Shown here: one piece after another, positions 7,473-15,386 of the stretch | How positions within the stretch are numbered: the stretch's first letter is position 1 | Layout of the letters: each line of letters begins with the position of its first letter | DNA from: Deltaproteobacteria bacterium | GTDB lineage: Bacteria > Myxococcota_A > UBA9160 > PR03 | Assembly: GCA_035063765.1 (NCBI GenBank) | Contig: JAPSFT010000020.1 | Coordinates: 21,559-85,558 of the forward strand | Reading direction: 5' to 3' | Length of the DNA stretch: 64,000 nt | Notes under the pieces: model-generated | Told to the model about the DNA's origin: nothing | Database searches by the model: none | Seen by the model: the letters and a program-made list of their open reading frames with translations, nothing else | Position numbers and translations under genes: made by a program

Positions 7473-8612
7473 ATGAACCTCGAGTTCTCCGAGGACCAGA
7501 AGTTCGTCCAGCACACGGCCCGCGAGTTCCTGACCAAGAACGCAGGCCTCGACGTGTGCCGCAAGGTCCTCGAGACGAAGGACGCGACCCACGACCCGGG
7601 TCTGTGGAAGGGCGTCGCCGAGATGGGCTGGCTCGGCGCGGCGGTGCCCGAGGCGCACGGCGGCGCGGGGCTCGGCCATCTGGAGCTCGTGCTGATCGCC
7701 GAGGAGATCGGCCGCGCGCTCGCGCCGATCCCCTTCGCCTCGTCGGTGGCGCTCTGCACCGAGGCGATCCTCCAGTTCGGCAGCGAGGCGCAGAAGCAGA
7801 AGTGGCTGCCGCGGCTCGCGGCCGGCGAGGCGATCGGCACCTTCGCGCTCGCCGAGGGGCCCGGCGACGCCGACGTCGCCTCGCTGGCGACGCGCTTCGC
7901 GAGCGGCAGGCTCACCGGGACCAAGCTCCCGGTCCTCGATGGCGAGGCGGCCGGCCTGGCCGTCGTCGTCGCCCAGGGCGAGCGGGGTCCCGTGCTCGCG
8001 CTCCTCGACCTCTCGGCGAAGGGCGTGACCCGCACGCGGGTCGAGTCCTTCGACCCGTCGCACTCGCTGGCCAGGCTCGAGCTGCGCGACGCCGGCGCCG
8101 AGCTGCTGGGCGGTGCGGACGGCGGCGCCGAGCGCGTCGCGACCCTGCTCGACCGCGCCGCGGTCGTGATCGGCTTCGAGCAGCTCGGGGGCGCGACGCG
8201 CGCGCTCGAGATCACGCGGGAGTTCGCGCTCGGCCGCTACGCCTTCGGCCGCCCGATCGCGTCGTTCCAGGCGCTCAAGCACCGGCTCGCCGACCTCTAC
8301 GCGAAGATCGAGATCGCGCGCTCGAACGGCTACTACGCGGCCTGGGCGCTGAGCAGCGGCAACGACGAGCTCGCCCTTGCCGCGTGCAGCTTCCGCGCCG
8401 CGGCGAGCGACGCCTTCGAGTCCGCCGCGCAGGAGATGATCCAGATCCACGGCGGCGTCGGCTTCACCTGGGAGTACGACTGCCACCTGTTCTACCGGCG
8501 CGCGCGCTGGCTGGCGGCGTCGATCGGCACGGCGAGCAGCTGGCGCGATCTGCTGATCACGCGCCTGGTCGCGCGCCAGGGCCAGGGCGGCGGCGACGCC
8601 CACGCCGAGTAG
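7473..8612 (+). CDS. Acyl-CoA dehydrogenase family protein lacking the usual C-terminal Glu motif
   Basis: The 379-residue protein starts at ATG 7473 behind CAGGAGCCACCCGC. It has the ACAD fold: MNLEFSEDQKFVQHTAREF, then APIPFASSVALCTEAILQFGSEAQKQKWLPRLAAGEAIGTFALAEGPGD, and a C-terminal domain with FGRPIASFQALKHRLADLYAKIE and QIHGGVGFTWEYDCHLFYRRAR. The YEGTxxIQ end is replaced by WLAASIGTASSWRDLL. In alpha2beta2 ACADs such as the actinobacterial steroid side-chain enzymes, one subunit often lacks the catalytic residue. It is followed 41 nt later by another ACAD, so the two may form such a heteromer. Substrate unknown. Confidence 0.9.
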   Translation: MNLEFSEDQKFVQHTAREFLTKNAGLDVCRKVLETKDATHDPGLWKGVAEMGWLGAAVPEAHGGAGLGHLELVLIAEEIGRALAPIPFASSVALCTEAILQFGSEAQKQKWLPRLAAGEAIGTFALAEGPGDADVASLATRFASGRLTGTKLPVLDGEAAGLAVVVAQGERGPVLALLDLSAKGVTRTRVESFDPSHSLARLELRDAGAELLGGADGGAERVATLLDRAAVVIGFEQLGGATRALEITREFALGRYAFGRPIASFQALKHRLADLYAKIEIARSNGYYAAWALSSGNDELALAACSFRAAASDAFESAAQEMIQIHGGVGFTWEYDCHLFYRRARWLAASIGTASSWRDLLITRLVARQGQGGGDAHAE

Positions 8613-8653
8613 TCCGTCCCTTCTCCAACGCGAAGCGAGCGAGGAACCCCGCC

Positions 8654-9898
8654 ATGGACTTCGACGACACCCCGCAGGAGGCTGCCTTCCGCGCCAAGGC
8701 GCGCGCCTGGCTCGAGCAGCACGCGAAGCCGCGCGACCCGAACGCGATCGCCCCGAACCTGCTCGGCGAGCGCGAGAGCGCCGACGTGATCCAGAAGGCG
8801 AAGGACTGGCAGGCCACCAAGTTCGACGCGGGCTGGGCGTGCCTCACCTGGCCGAAGGAGTACGGCGGGCAGGGCCTCGGGCGCCTCGAGGCCGTGGTGT
8901 GGGGCCAGGAGGAGGGGAAGTTCGAGACCCCGCCGAACATCTACGGGATCGGCCACGGCATGCTCGGGCCGACCCTGATGGCGCACGGCAGCGAGGAGCA
9001 GAAGCAGAAGTACATCCGCGAGATGGCGCGCGGCCAGGTGGTCTGGTGCCAGCTCTTCAGCGAGCCCGATGCCGGCAGCGACCTGGCGGGCCTGCGCACG
9101 AGCGCCGTGAAGGACGGCGGCGACTGGGTGCTCAACGGCCAGAAGATCTGGAGCACCGGGGCGCACTTCTGCGACTGGGGCATGATCGTGACGCGCACCG
9201 ACCCGAACGCCGCGAAGCACGCCGGCCTCACCTACTTCATCGTCGACATGCACGCGAAGGGCGTCGAGGTGCGCCCGATCAAGCAGATCAACGGCGGCTC
9301 GGGCTTCAACGAGGTGTTCTTCACCGACGTGCGCGTTCCCGACGCGAACCGCCTGGGCGCGGTCGGCGACGGCTGGCGCGTCGCGATCACGACGCTCATG
9401 AACGAGCGCGTCGCGATCGGCGCGGGCGGCGGCGCAGGGCGCTATCGCGACCTGATCAAGCTCGCGCAGGAGACGCGCCGCAACGGACGCCCGGCGATCG
9501 AGGACTCGGCGGTGCGCCAGAAGCTGGCCGACTTCTACATCCAGTCGAAGGGTCTCCAGTTCACGAGCTACCGCACGCTCTCGGCGCTCTCGCGCGGCGC
9601 CACGCCCGGGCCGGAGGGGGCGATCGGCAAGGCGGTGGGCGCGCCGATGGGCCAGGAGATGGCGCACTTCGCGCTCGAGCTGCAGGGCGCGATGGGCGCC
9701 GTCGCCGACGCGGCGATCGCGCCGCAGGACGCGGTCTGGCAGGAGATGTACCTGGGCACCCCGGGCCTGCGCATCGCGGGCGGCACCGACGAGATCCTGA
9801 AGAACATCATCGCCGAGCGCGTGCTGCGGCTGCCGCCCGAGATCCGCGTCGACAAGGACCGGCCGTTCCGCGAGATCCCGACCGGATCGGTGAAGTAG
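8654..9898 (+). CDS. Acyl-CoA dehydrogenase family protein (FadE-like)
   Basis: This 414-residue protein starts at ATG 8654 with GAGGAAC upstream. It shows the long-form FadE pattern: AWLEQHAKPRDPN, LTWPKEYGGQGL, QLFSEPDAGSDLAGLRTSA (flavin loop), WVLNGQKIWSTGAHFCDW, and the C-terminal GTDEILKNIIAERVLRLPPE. This pattern is typical of the larger subunit of heteromeric ACADs acting on bulky or branched acyl-CoAs. It pairs with the ACAD ending at 8612. The cytosolic, FAD-dependent enzyme should donate electrons to ETF. The gene ends 14 nt before the convergent protease gene's stop. Confidence 0.93.
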   Translation: MDFDDTPQEAAFRAKARAWLEQHAKPRDPNAIAPNLLGERESADVIQKAKDWQATKFDAGWACLTWPKEYGGQGLGRLEAVVWGQEEGKFETPPNIYGIGHGMLGPTLMAHGSEEQKQKYIREMARGQVVWCQLFSEPDAGSDLAGLRTSAVKDGGDWVLNGQKIWSTGAHFCDWGMIVTRTDPNAAKHAGLTYFIVDMHAKGVEVRPIKQINGGSGFNEVFFTDVRVPDANRLGAVGDGWRVAITTLMNERVAIGAGGGAGRYRDLIKLAQETRRNGRPAIEDSAVRQKLADFYIQSKGLQFTSYRTLSALSRGATPGPEGAIGKAVGAPMGQEMAHFALELQGAMGAVADAAIAPQDAVWQEMYLGTPGLRIAGGTDEILKNIIAERVLRLPPEIRVDKDRPFREIPTGSVK

Positions 9899-9912
9899 GG
9901 GCCCAGGGCGGA

Positions 9913-11337
9913 TCAGCGGCAGGGCTTGCCGAGCGCGGCCAGCACGTCGCAGGCGGCGGGCAACAGGGCGGGCTCCGCGCCGGGCGCCTCGCTGCGCGCC
10001 TGTGCCGCTTCGAAGAACGCGGCGCGCGCCGCACGCGCGTCGCCGCTCGCGGCGATCGCGAGCGCCAGGACTCCGCTTGCGTGCGCGGCCGCGAGGCTGG
10101 TTCCGTCGCCGAAGGCGAAGCCCTCGCCCGGCACCGTCGAGAGCACCTCGACGCCGGGCGCGAGGATCTCGACCGACGCGCCGCGGTTGCCGCGCGCGTA
10201 GGGCGCGCCGTTGCGGTCGACGGCGCCGACCCCGATCACCGAGGGGTAGGCGGCCGGATAGCGGGGCTCCGCGACCCCCTCGTTGCCGGCCGCGGCGACC
10301 ACCACCACACCGAGCTCGTCCATGCGGTCCATCGCCTTGCGCAGCAGGCGGTTCGGAGGGCCCACCAGCGACAGGTTGAGGAGCTGCGCGCCCTGGCCCC
10401 AGGCGACGTCGACCCCGCGCAGGAGCTCGAAGAGCCGGCACTCGTCGGCGGCGCTCGCGCCGCGCGGGCGGCAGACGGGGATCCCGACCAGCTCCGCTCC
10501 CGGCGCGATCCCCGCGATGCCGAAGCCGTTGCTTGCGACCGCGCGCACGACGCCGGCCATCAAGGTGCCGTGGGTGCCGGGGCCCGCGGGAGCCGGGGCG
10601 CCGGGCGCGTCGGACAGCGGCGCGAGACGGACGCCTGCGAGATCGCGATGGCCCACGTCCGGCGCGGAGTCGAGGAGGGCCACGCGCGCACCGCGCCCGT
10701 CGCTCGTCGGCCAGGCGCGCTCGGCGCCGCTCCGGTCGAGGCCCCACTGGAGGGGGCGATAGGGGTCGTCACCCGCCGCCGGCGCGAGCGGACGCAGCTC
10801 TGCCTGCGCGCCGGTGTAGACGTCGTTGGGAACCGTCACCGCCTCGCCGGGGGCATCCGTCACCAGCGCGGCCGGATCGAGCCCGGGTGGCCCCGACACG
10901 TGCACGACCGTCGCGCACAGGATCGGGCTGAAGTACGAGCTCGCGACCGAGGCGCCCGGCGCCAGCTCGAAGTCGGTCGGGACCTTGCCGTCGGGCCCCT
11001 TCGGCAGGACCAGCAGGACCTCGCTCGGGGGCTCTGCCGCCGGCTCTGCGACGGGACGCGTGGCCGGCAGCGGGACGATTGCGCCCGGGCCCCCGCTGCG
11101 TTCGCCGGTGCTCGAGGGCTGGACGCCAGGCTCCCTGGGAGCCGCTGCGAGGGCCCCGGTGTCGTCGCGAGCCGCGGTGGGGTCCGCGGCGTCCTCGGGC
11201 GGGATCGGCCCGCACCCGTCGGGCGCGCCGGCCGCCGCCGGTGAGGACGCCGCCGGTACGTGCGGCGCCCCACGCGCGCCGGGGCTCGCGGCCGAGGCGC
11301 TTCCGGCGAGGAGCAGCGCCAGCAGCGCTGCTCCCAT
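9913..11337 (-). CDS. Secreted S8 family serine protease (subtilisin-like)
   Basis: The 474-residue protein begins at ATG 11337 with a signal peptide (MGAALLALLLAGSASA); an upstream GTG in frame would bury it. A low-complexity Pro/Ala linker (20-105) and a possible propeptide remnant (about 106-174) precede the catalytic domain. The triad is visible: Asp223 in VALLDSAPDVGH, His256 in GPGTHGTLMAG, Ser414 in GDGTSLAAAHASG, with Asn352 in AAAGNEG as the oxyanion residue. The Ser motif has Ala where most subtilases have Pro (GTSMAAPH). It should act outside the cytoplasmic membrane. It lies 55 nt downstream of the anti-sigma gene on the same strand, suggesting a functional link. Confidence 0.93.
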   Translation of the reverse strand: MGAALLALLLAGSASAASPGARGAPHVPAASSPAAAGAPDGCGPIPPEDAADPTAARDDTGALAAAPREPGVQPSSTGERSGGPGAIVPLPATRPVAEPAAEPPSEVLLVLPKGPDGKVPTDFELAPGASVASSYFSPILCATVVHVSGPPGLDPAALVTDAPGEAVTVPNDVYTGAQAELRPLAPAAGDDPYRPLQWGLDRSGAERAWPTSDGRGARVALLDSAPDVGHRDLAGVRLAPLSDAPGAPAPAGPGTHGTLMAGVVRAVASNGFGIAGIAPGAELVGIPVCRPRGASAADECRLFELLRGVDVAWGQGAQLLNLSLVGPPNRLLRKAMDRMDELGVVVVAAAGNEGVAEPRYPAAYPSVIGVGAVDRNGAPYARGNRGASVEILAPGVEVLSTVPGEGFAFGDGTSLAAAHASGVLALAIAASGDARAARAAFFEAAQARSEAPGAEPALLPAACDVLAALGKPCR

Positions 11338-11392
11338 GGATCCACCGGCGCACGCGCGCCGGCGCGTCCGCCCCGCCCCCGTGCGCCGCGCG

Positions 11393-12079
11393 CTAGGGCC
11401 GCAACGGTTCGGCGAAGGACGCGACACCCGTCCCCTCGGCGCGCAGCAACGCCGCCGCCGCGCTCGCGTCCGCGCCCGGCGGCAGCTCGACCTGGTAGCG
11501 CCCGAGCGGGGACGGTCCCGAGACCAGCTCGGCGCCGAGCCCGCGCAGCGAAGTCTGGATGCGTTCGGCCGTGGCGTCGCTGCGGAAGACCACGTCGAGC
11601 GCGACCGCGCCCTCGGCCGCGAGCGGGGTCTCGCCGGCCACCGTGTAGACCGGCTCGCCGCCCAGCCAATCGCGCCCGACCCAGCCGCCGAGCCCGCCCG
11701 CCAGCACCGCCAGGCCCACGCTGGCGGCGATCTGCACGCCGCTCCTCATCCACACCGAACGGCGTCGGCGTACCGGCGCCTCGAGCCGGGGTGCGGGCGC
11801 GTGCACCGACAGGGGCGCCCGGGAGGCGGCGAGCGGCGCCGACTCGATCCCGTCCGCCTCGACCAGCGCGAGCACGCGGGCGAAGAGCTGCTCGGGGTCG
11901 GCGGGCGTCACGGACGCTTCGGCGCGGCCGGCGAGCACCGCGATCTCCTCCCGGCACGCCGCACACACCGCCGCGTGTGCCTCGACCGCACCGCGCTGCG
12001 CGTCGCCCAGGGCTTCGGGGTACCAGGCGATCCATTCGAGGATCTCGGCCGGGCAGGTGTCGGGCGAACGGTCCGTCAT
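11393..12079 (-). CDS. Membrane anti-sigma factor with zinc-finger N-terminus and propeptide-like periplasmic domain
   Basis: The 228-residue protein starts at ATG 12079, overlapping the sigma factor stop by 4 nt (ATGA). Residues 10-55 form a ZAS anti-sigma domain with the HxxxCxxC zinc motif (His35, Cys39, Cys42). A basic stretch (RRRRSVW, about 104-110) precedes one membrane helix at about 114-134. The outer domain (about 157-226) runs ALDVVFRSDATAERIQ, LGAELVSGPSPLGRYQVELP, then AALLRAEGTGVASFAEP. This alternation matches the I9/fervidolysin-type subtilisin propeptide (a strand, a helix, LGRYxVxLP, and a final AEP). It should hold the ECF sigma factor at the membrane; the propeptide-like domain suggests contact with the subtilase encoded next. 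Confidence 0.88.
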   Translation of the reverse strand: MTDRSPDTCPAEILEWIAWYPEALGDAQRGAVEAHAAVCAACREEIAVLAGRAEASVTPADPEQLFARVLALVEADGIESAPLAASRAPLSVHAPAPRLEAPVRRRRSVWMRSGVQIAASVGLAVLAGGLGGWVGRDWLGGEPVYTVAGETPLAAEGAVALDVVFRSDATAERIQTSLRGLGAELVSGPSPLGRYQVELPPGADASAAAALLRAEGTGVASFAEPLRP

Positions 12080-12690
12080 CGGCCGGCGTCCTCCACCCCG
12101 CGCCGCTCGAGGCCACGGCGCAGCCGGGCGCGGGCCCGGGACACGCGGGTCTTGACCGTGCCCTCCGGGACGCCGAGCCGGCGCGCGATCTCGTCGTAGG
12201 CGAGGCCTTCGACCACCGCGAGCTCGAGCAGCTCGCGCTGCTCGCCCGGCATCTCGTCGAGGGCGCGATGGACGATCCGCAGCTCGTCGCGGGCGAGCAG
12301 GCGCCCGTCGGCGTCGCCGTCATCGGCGACCCGGTGCAGCGACTCGACCTTGGTCGGTACCACCGCGGCGCGCTTCAGGCGCGAGCGGTCGCGATGCGCG
12401 CCGGTCGCCTTGAAGTTCGCGATCCCGAAGATCCAGGTGGAAGGCCGCGAGGCGCCCTGGAAGCGGTCGATGCTGCGCCAGACCTCGAAGAACACGTCGG
12501 CCACCACCTCTTCGGCGAGCCCGGGATCGTGGAGCCTGCGCATGACGAAGTGGAACATCCTCCCCTGGTAGCGCTGGAACAGCGCCCGCAGGGCGCCGCT
12601 GTCGCGCTCGCGGATGCGCGCCAGGAGGACCTCGTCGCTCGCGACGGACGGGTCCGCCCCGGGATGCACGGAGAGCCGGCGTTCGCTCAT
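12076..12690 (-). CDS. ECF (sigma-70 family) RNA polymerase sigma factor
   Basis: This 204-residue protein starts at ATG 12690. Region 2 is clear (ALRALFQRYQGRMFHFVMRRLHDPGLAEEVVADVFFEVWRSIDRFQG), as is region 4 (LDEMPGEQRELLELAVVEGLAYDEIARRLGVPEGTVKTRVSRARARLRR). The linker is of ordinary length and there is no C-terminal extension. It directs RNA polymerase to a stress-type regulon when released from the anti-sigma factor encoded directly downstream with a 4-nt overlap. A 14-bp palindrome lies 18 nt upstream of the start. Likely targets include its own operon and perhaps the proline-rich and TPR-barrel genes upstream, but I could not identify a convincing shared -35/-10. Confidence 0.94.
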   Translation of the reverse strand: MSERRLSVHPGADPSVASDEVLLARIRERDSGALRALFQRYQGRMFHFVMRRLHDPGLAEEVVADVFFEVWRSIDRFQGASRPSTWIFGIANFKATGAHRDRSRLKRAAVVPTKVESLHRVADDGDADGRLLARDELRIVHRALDEMPGEQRELLELAVVEGLAYDEIARRLGVPEGTVKTRVSRARARLRRGLERRGVEDAGR

Positions 12691-12708
12691 GGCTGTCCCG
12701 TGTGTCGC

Positions 12709-12722
12709 CCCTCGGCCGAGGG
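12709..12722. promoter_or_regulatory. 14-bp palindrome upstream of the ECF sigma gene
   Basis: CCCTCGGCCGAGGG is a perfect palindrome 18 nt before the sigma factor ATG and 31 nt after the stop of the proline-rich gene on the same strand. It may be an operator or a small hairpin acting on readthrough from upstream. No T-tract follows. Confidence 0.35.
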
Positions 12723-12753
12723 CGGTTTCCCCGGGCTCCTGGGGGGCATGACG

Positions 12754-13254
12754 CTACGGCAATCCGGGCAGGGTCCCCGGTCCGACCGGCGGCTCGACCA
12801 CCGTCGGAGGCGACGGGGCGGGAGGGGCCGGCGGCAGCGCCGGTGGCGGGGGCGGCGCGACGGCCGGGGGACCCGCCGGGCTCGGAGCGGCGGGCGGGGG
12901 CTGCACCGGAGGGCTCCCGGCGACCTGCGTCGGCTCCGCCGGCCTGCCGCACGGGGTGCCCGGGTCCGCGCACGAGCCCGGGCCCGGGAAGAACTCGGCC
13001 TCGGGCGGAGCCGCACCGCCCCCGCCGGGCCGGGCCGCGACGTCGGCCGGATCGAAGCGGCTTCGGGCCGGGGCCGGTGAGGATGCGCAGGCACCCCCGG
13101 CGCAGGGGTCGCGGACCAGGCTCTCGGCGCAGGGCCCGGCCGGCGCCACCTGCCAGCGGCGGGGACCCGCGGCCCCTGCGGCGGCGGCGAGCGACAGGCC
13201 GAACACGAGCGCTCCGACCAGCGCGAGACGGGATTGGAACGGTGCGGGCTGCAT
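12754..13254 (-). CDS. Proline-rich secreted protein of unknown function
   Basis: The 166-residue product starts at ATG 13254 behind GGAGGGATCCCG and opens with a strong signal peptide (MQPAPFQSRLALVGALVFGLSLAAAAGA). The mature part has about six cysteines within residues 40-100 (CAESLVRDPCAGGACA, GSCADPGTPCG), suggesting disulfides, and a C-terminal third almost entirely Pro/Ala/Val/Gly. No domain is recognised; low-complexity tails of this kind often span the periplasm or peptidoglycan. It precedes the ECF sigma gene on the same strand and follows the tandem-repeat spacer. Confidence 0.65.
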   Translation of the reverse strand: MQPAPFQSRLALVGALVFGLSLAAAAGAAGPRRWQVAPAGPCAESLVRDPCAGGACASSPAPARSRFDPADVAARPGGGGAAPPEAEFFPGPGSCADPGTPCGRPAEPTQVAGSPPVQPPPAAPSPAGPPAVAPPPPPALPPAPPAPSPPTVVEPPVGPGTLPGLP

Positions 13255-13318
13255 CGGGATCCCTCCGGCCCTGGCCCTTCGCCAGGTCCTCGTCAGTGCC
13301 CCCAACCCCAGGCTTCGT

Positions 13319-13430
13319 GTCCCAGGGTCCACGTCCCAGGGTCCAGGTCCCAGGGTCCAGGTCCCAGGGTCCGCGTCCCAGGGTCCAGGTCCGAGGATCC
13401 AGGTCCCGGGGTCCAGGTCCCAGGGTCCTC
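13319..13430. repeat. 14-bp minisatellite, eight copies
   Basis: Eight head-to-tail copies of GTCCCAGGGTCCAG run without a break from 13319 to 13430, most differing by 0-2 bases (for example GTCCGAGGATCCAG at 13389). The array occupies the spacer between the TPR-barrel gene (stop 13445) and the proline-rich gene (start 13254). The period is not a multiple of three and no frame is conserved, so it is non-coding. Each unit contains GGGTCC, making staggered hairpins possible. Confidence 0.95.
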
Positions 13431-13444
13431 GTCCGCAGCCCGGG

Positions 13445-15043
13445 TCAGTTTCCCCAGGCCCACGTCAGATACGCGCCGAACACCTGCCGACGATAGTCGA
13501 AGACCTCGACGTTCGAATGGTTCCGCTCCCAGCGCCAGCCGGCCGACGCGACGAGCCCGCGGCCGATCGGCCGGGCGAGGGCCAACCCGACCCCGGTGTA
13601 GCGCTCGTCGCGGTCGTCGTCGCCGAGCCCGTACTCGACGTCGTAGATCGGCGCCGGCGGGTCCGGGAAGGTGCTCGGGTGGTCGAAGGGCCGCCAGGTG
13701 ACGACGCCCGAGGCGTCGAGGTCGAGCTGCCAGGGCAGGGCGACCTGGACGCCGGCGGCCAGCGAGTGCGCCCGGAACGAGTACTCGCTGCCCCGCGCGT
13801 CGAAGCGCTCGAACTCGTAGCCGAGCCGGAACGTGCTGCGCAGGAGCGGCACCCCGATCGAATGGCGGGCGCCGGCCACCCAGGAGGATCCGTCGCGCTC
13901 GCGCTCGTGCCGCTCGTCCAGGCCGGGGGGGCCGCAGATCGGGATCCCCCCGCACGAAGCGCCGGGGGTCCCCGGGCCGCCCGGTACGTCGTCCGAGTGC
14001 ACGAAGTACTCGTCGACCCGGAAGCGCGCGTAGAGCTCGCTCGCGCCGCGCGCCTCCCAGGAGCGCAGCAGGGTCAGGCTCGTGCGTCCGGTCGCGAAGA
14101 ACGAGTCCTCGTCGACCCACGCGTAGCCGCCGTCGACACTGCCGCGCAGGGTGGTGGCCTCGTCGAGGCGGCGATCGAGCCAGAGCGCGAGCACGGGGTA
14201 GTGCGAGTCGAAGCTGGTGATGTCGACGTAGGCCGTGCCGCTGTAGCCGAGCAGCGCGCCGGCCGACCAATGCGGTGTGCGAAACAGCTCCGCACCCGCC
14301 TCGCCGGACCAGAGGCCCCGCCAGTCGCCGGCGTTCGAGATGTCCTCCGGGAGCGGTGCGCCTGCGCCCTGCAGGACCGCGTTGTCGTCGTATTCGACTC
14401 CCACCCGCAGGCGCACCCAGCGCCGCAGCCGGGCGAGGGCGAGCGCGCTGCGCAGCCGCCCGGCCTCGGCCGCCCAGCTCGTCCCGGGCCATTCCTCGAC
14501 GACGCGCGCGAGCGCCGCCTCGGCCCGTTCCCTCTCCCGCGCCCGGCTCCAGGCGAGGCCCGCGTAGTAGGACGCGACCGGCTCGACGGTGCGCGGATCG
14601 CGAGCCCGCGCCGCCTCGAGCGTCTCGGCCGCGGCGGCGTCGTGCTGCGCCTCGAGCAGCAGCAGGCCCCGGTAGAGGAGGACCTCCGCATGCTCCTCGC
14701 CGAGCGCCGCGGCCGCCGTAGCGAGCTCGGCGCGCGCGCCGGCCAGGTCGCCCTGGTGATAGAGCGCGATCGCGAGCCGCAGGTGCGCCTCGCCGAGGCC
14801 GGGCTCGCGCGCGAGCGCCTCGCGCAGCAGGGCGGCGGCTTCGTCGTAGCGGCGCACCTGGCTCGCGCAGGTGCCGCCGACCACCAGGAGCCCTGCATCC
14901 ACGGTGCCGGTAGCCCGCAGCTCGGAGATCGCATCGAGCGCCGCGGCGCAGCGGCCCTCGGCGGCCAGCCGCTCGGCCTGCGCGCGCAGGACGTGCTGGT
15001 CGGCGGCAGGCTCGCTGCCGAGGGCCGAGCGGCCGGCAAGCAC
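13445..15043 (-). CDS. TPR-containing outer-membrane beta-barrel protein
   Basis: This is a two-part protein. The N-terminal half (about 15-215) consists of TPR-like helices (ADQHVLRAQAERLAAEGRCAAALDAI, RRYDEAAALLREALAREPGLGEAHLRLA). The C-terminal half (about 215-532) has alternating strands rich in Tyr/Trp/Asp (VRLRVGVEYDDNAVLQG, SAGALLGYSGTAYVDI) and ends in VFGAYLTWAWGN, resembling outer-membrane barrels of the Slam/DUF560 type. The first conventional start is GTG 15043, used here. It cuts through a signal peptide: the frame continues upstream without a stop to about 15175 through RLRAAPLLGAGLVLVLAG, so translation may begin at CTG 15121 or ATC 15115. Probable role: envelope biogenesis or export. 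Confidence 0.75.
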   Translation of the reverse strand: MLAGRSALGSEPAADQHVLRAQAERLAAEGRCAAALDAISELRATGTVDAGLLVVGGTCASQVRRYDEAAALLREALAREPGLGEAHLRLAIALYHQGDLAGARAELATAAAALGEEHAEVLLYRGLLLLEAQHDAAAAETLEAARARDPRTVEPVASYYAGLAWSRARERERAEAALARVVEEWPGTSWAAEAGRLRSALALARLRRWVRLRVGVEYDDNAVLQGAGAPLPEDISNAGDWRGLWSGEAGAELFRTPHWSAGALLGYSGTAYVDITSFDSHYPVLALWLDRRLDEATTLRGSVDGGYAWVDEDSFFATGRTSLTLLRSWEARGASELYARFRVDEYFVHSDDVPGGPGTPGASCGGIPICGPPGLDERHERERDGSSWVAGARHSIGVPLLRSTFRLGYEFERFDARGSEYSFRAHSLAAGVQVALPWQLDLDASGVVTWRPFDHPSTFPDPPAPIYDVEYGLGDDDRDERYTGVGLALARPIGRGLVASAGWRWERNHSNVEVFDYRRQVFGAYLTWAWGN

Positions 15044-15349
15044 CAGGACGAGGCCTGCCCCGAGGAGGGGGGCGGCGCGGAGGCGGATCCGGCGAGCGCG
15101 AGCGGTTGCGGCGATGGGCAGCGCCTCCCGAGCGACTCCGGGCCACCGGGCGCGGGGTCCATCCTAGGGCCTACGGAGTCGGATGGTCCCCGGATCGCTG
15201 CCCGCGCGCCATCGTCCGGCCGCCATCCGGCGGGAACCGGATCGGCTCGAGAGGTGACAGAGAGGCACGGCAGCGGAGCGGTCGACGCAGCAGGGCGGCG
15301 GCAGCGGCGCGAGAGACTTCCGGGCAGCGTCGAGCCCGGCTCTCCCGCC

Positions 15350-15379
15350 CCTCGGCGGGCCAGCACCCGCCCGCCGAGG
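15350..15379 (-). terminator. Hairpin downstream of the histidine kinase
   Basis: CCTCGGCGGG (15350-15359) and CCCGCCGAGG (15370-15379) form a perfect 10-bp stem with a 10-nt loop, starting 8 nt past the kinase stop. There is no T-tract, so it is terminator-like only. The rest of the spacer to the TPR-barrel gene (about 15122-15349) holds no convincing ORF. Confidence 0.45.
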
Positions 15380-15386
15380 CCTGCCG

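Noticed and set aside
6953..9898. 981-residue plus-strand ORF
   Set aside because: Its last 414 residues are the FadE-like ACAD from ATG 8654; the earlier part is out of frame with the real ACAD at 7473.
13319..13430. Tandem repeats as a CRISPR array
   Set aside because: Units are contiguous 14-mers without spacers, and there are no cas genes.
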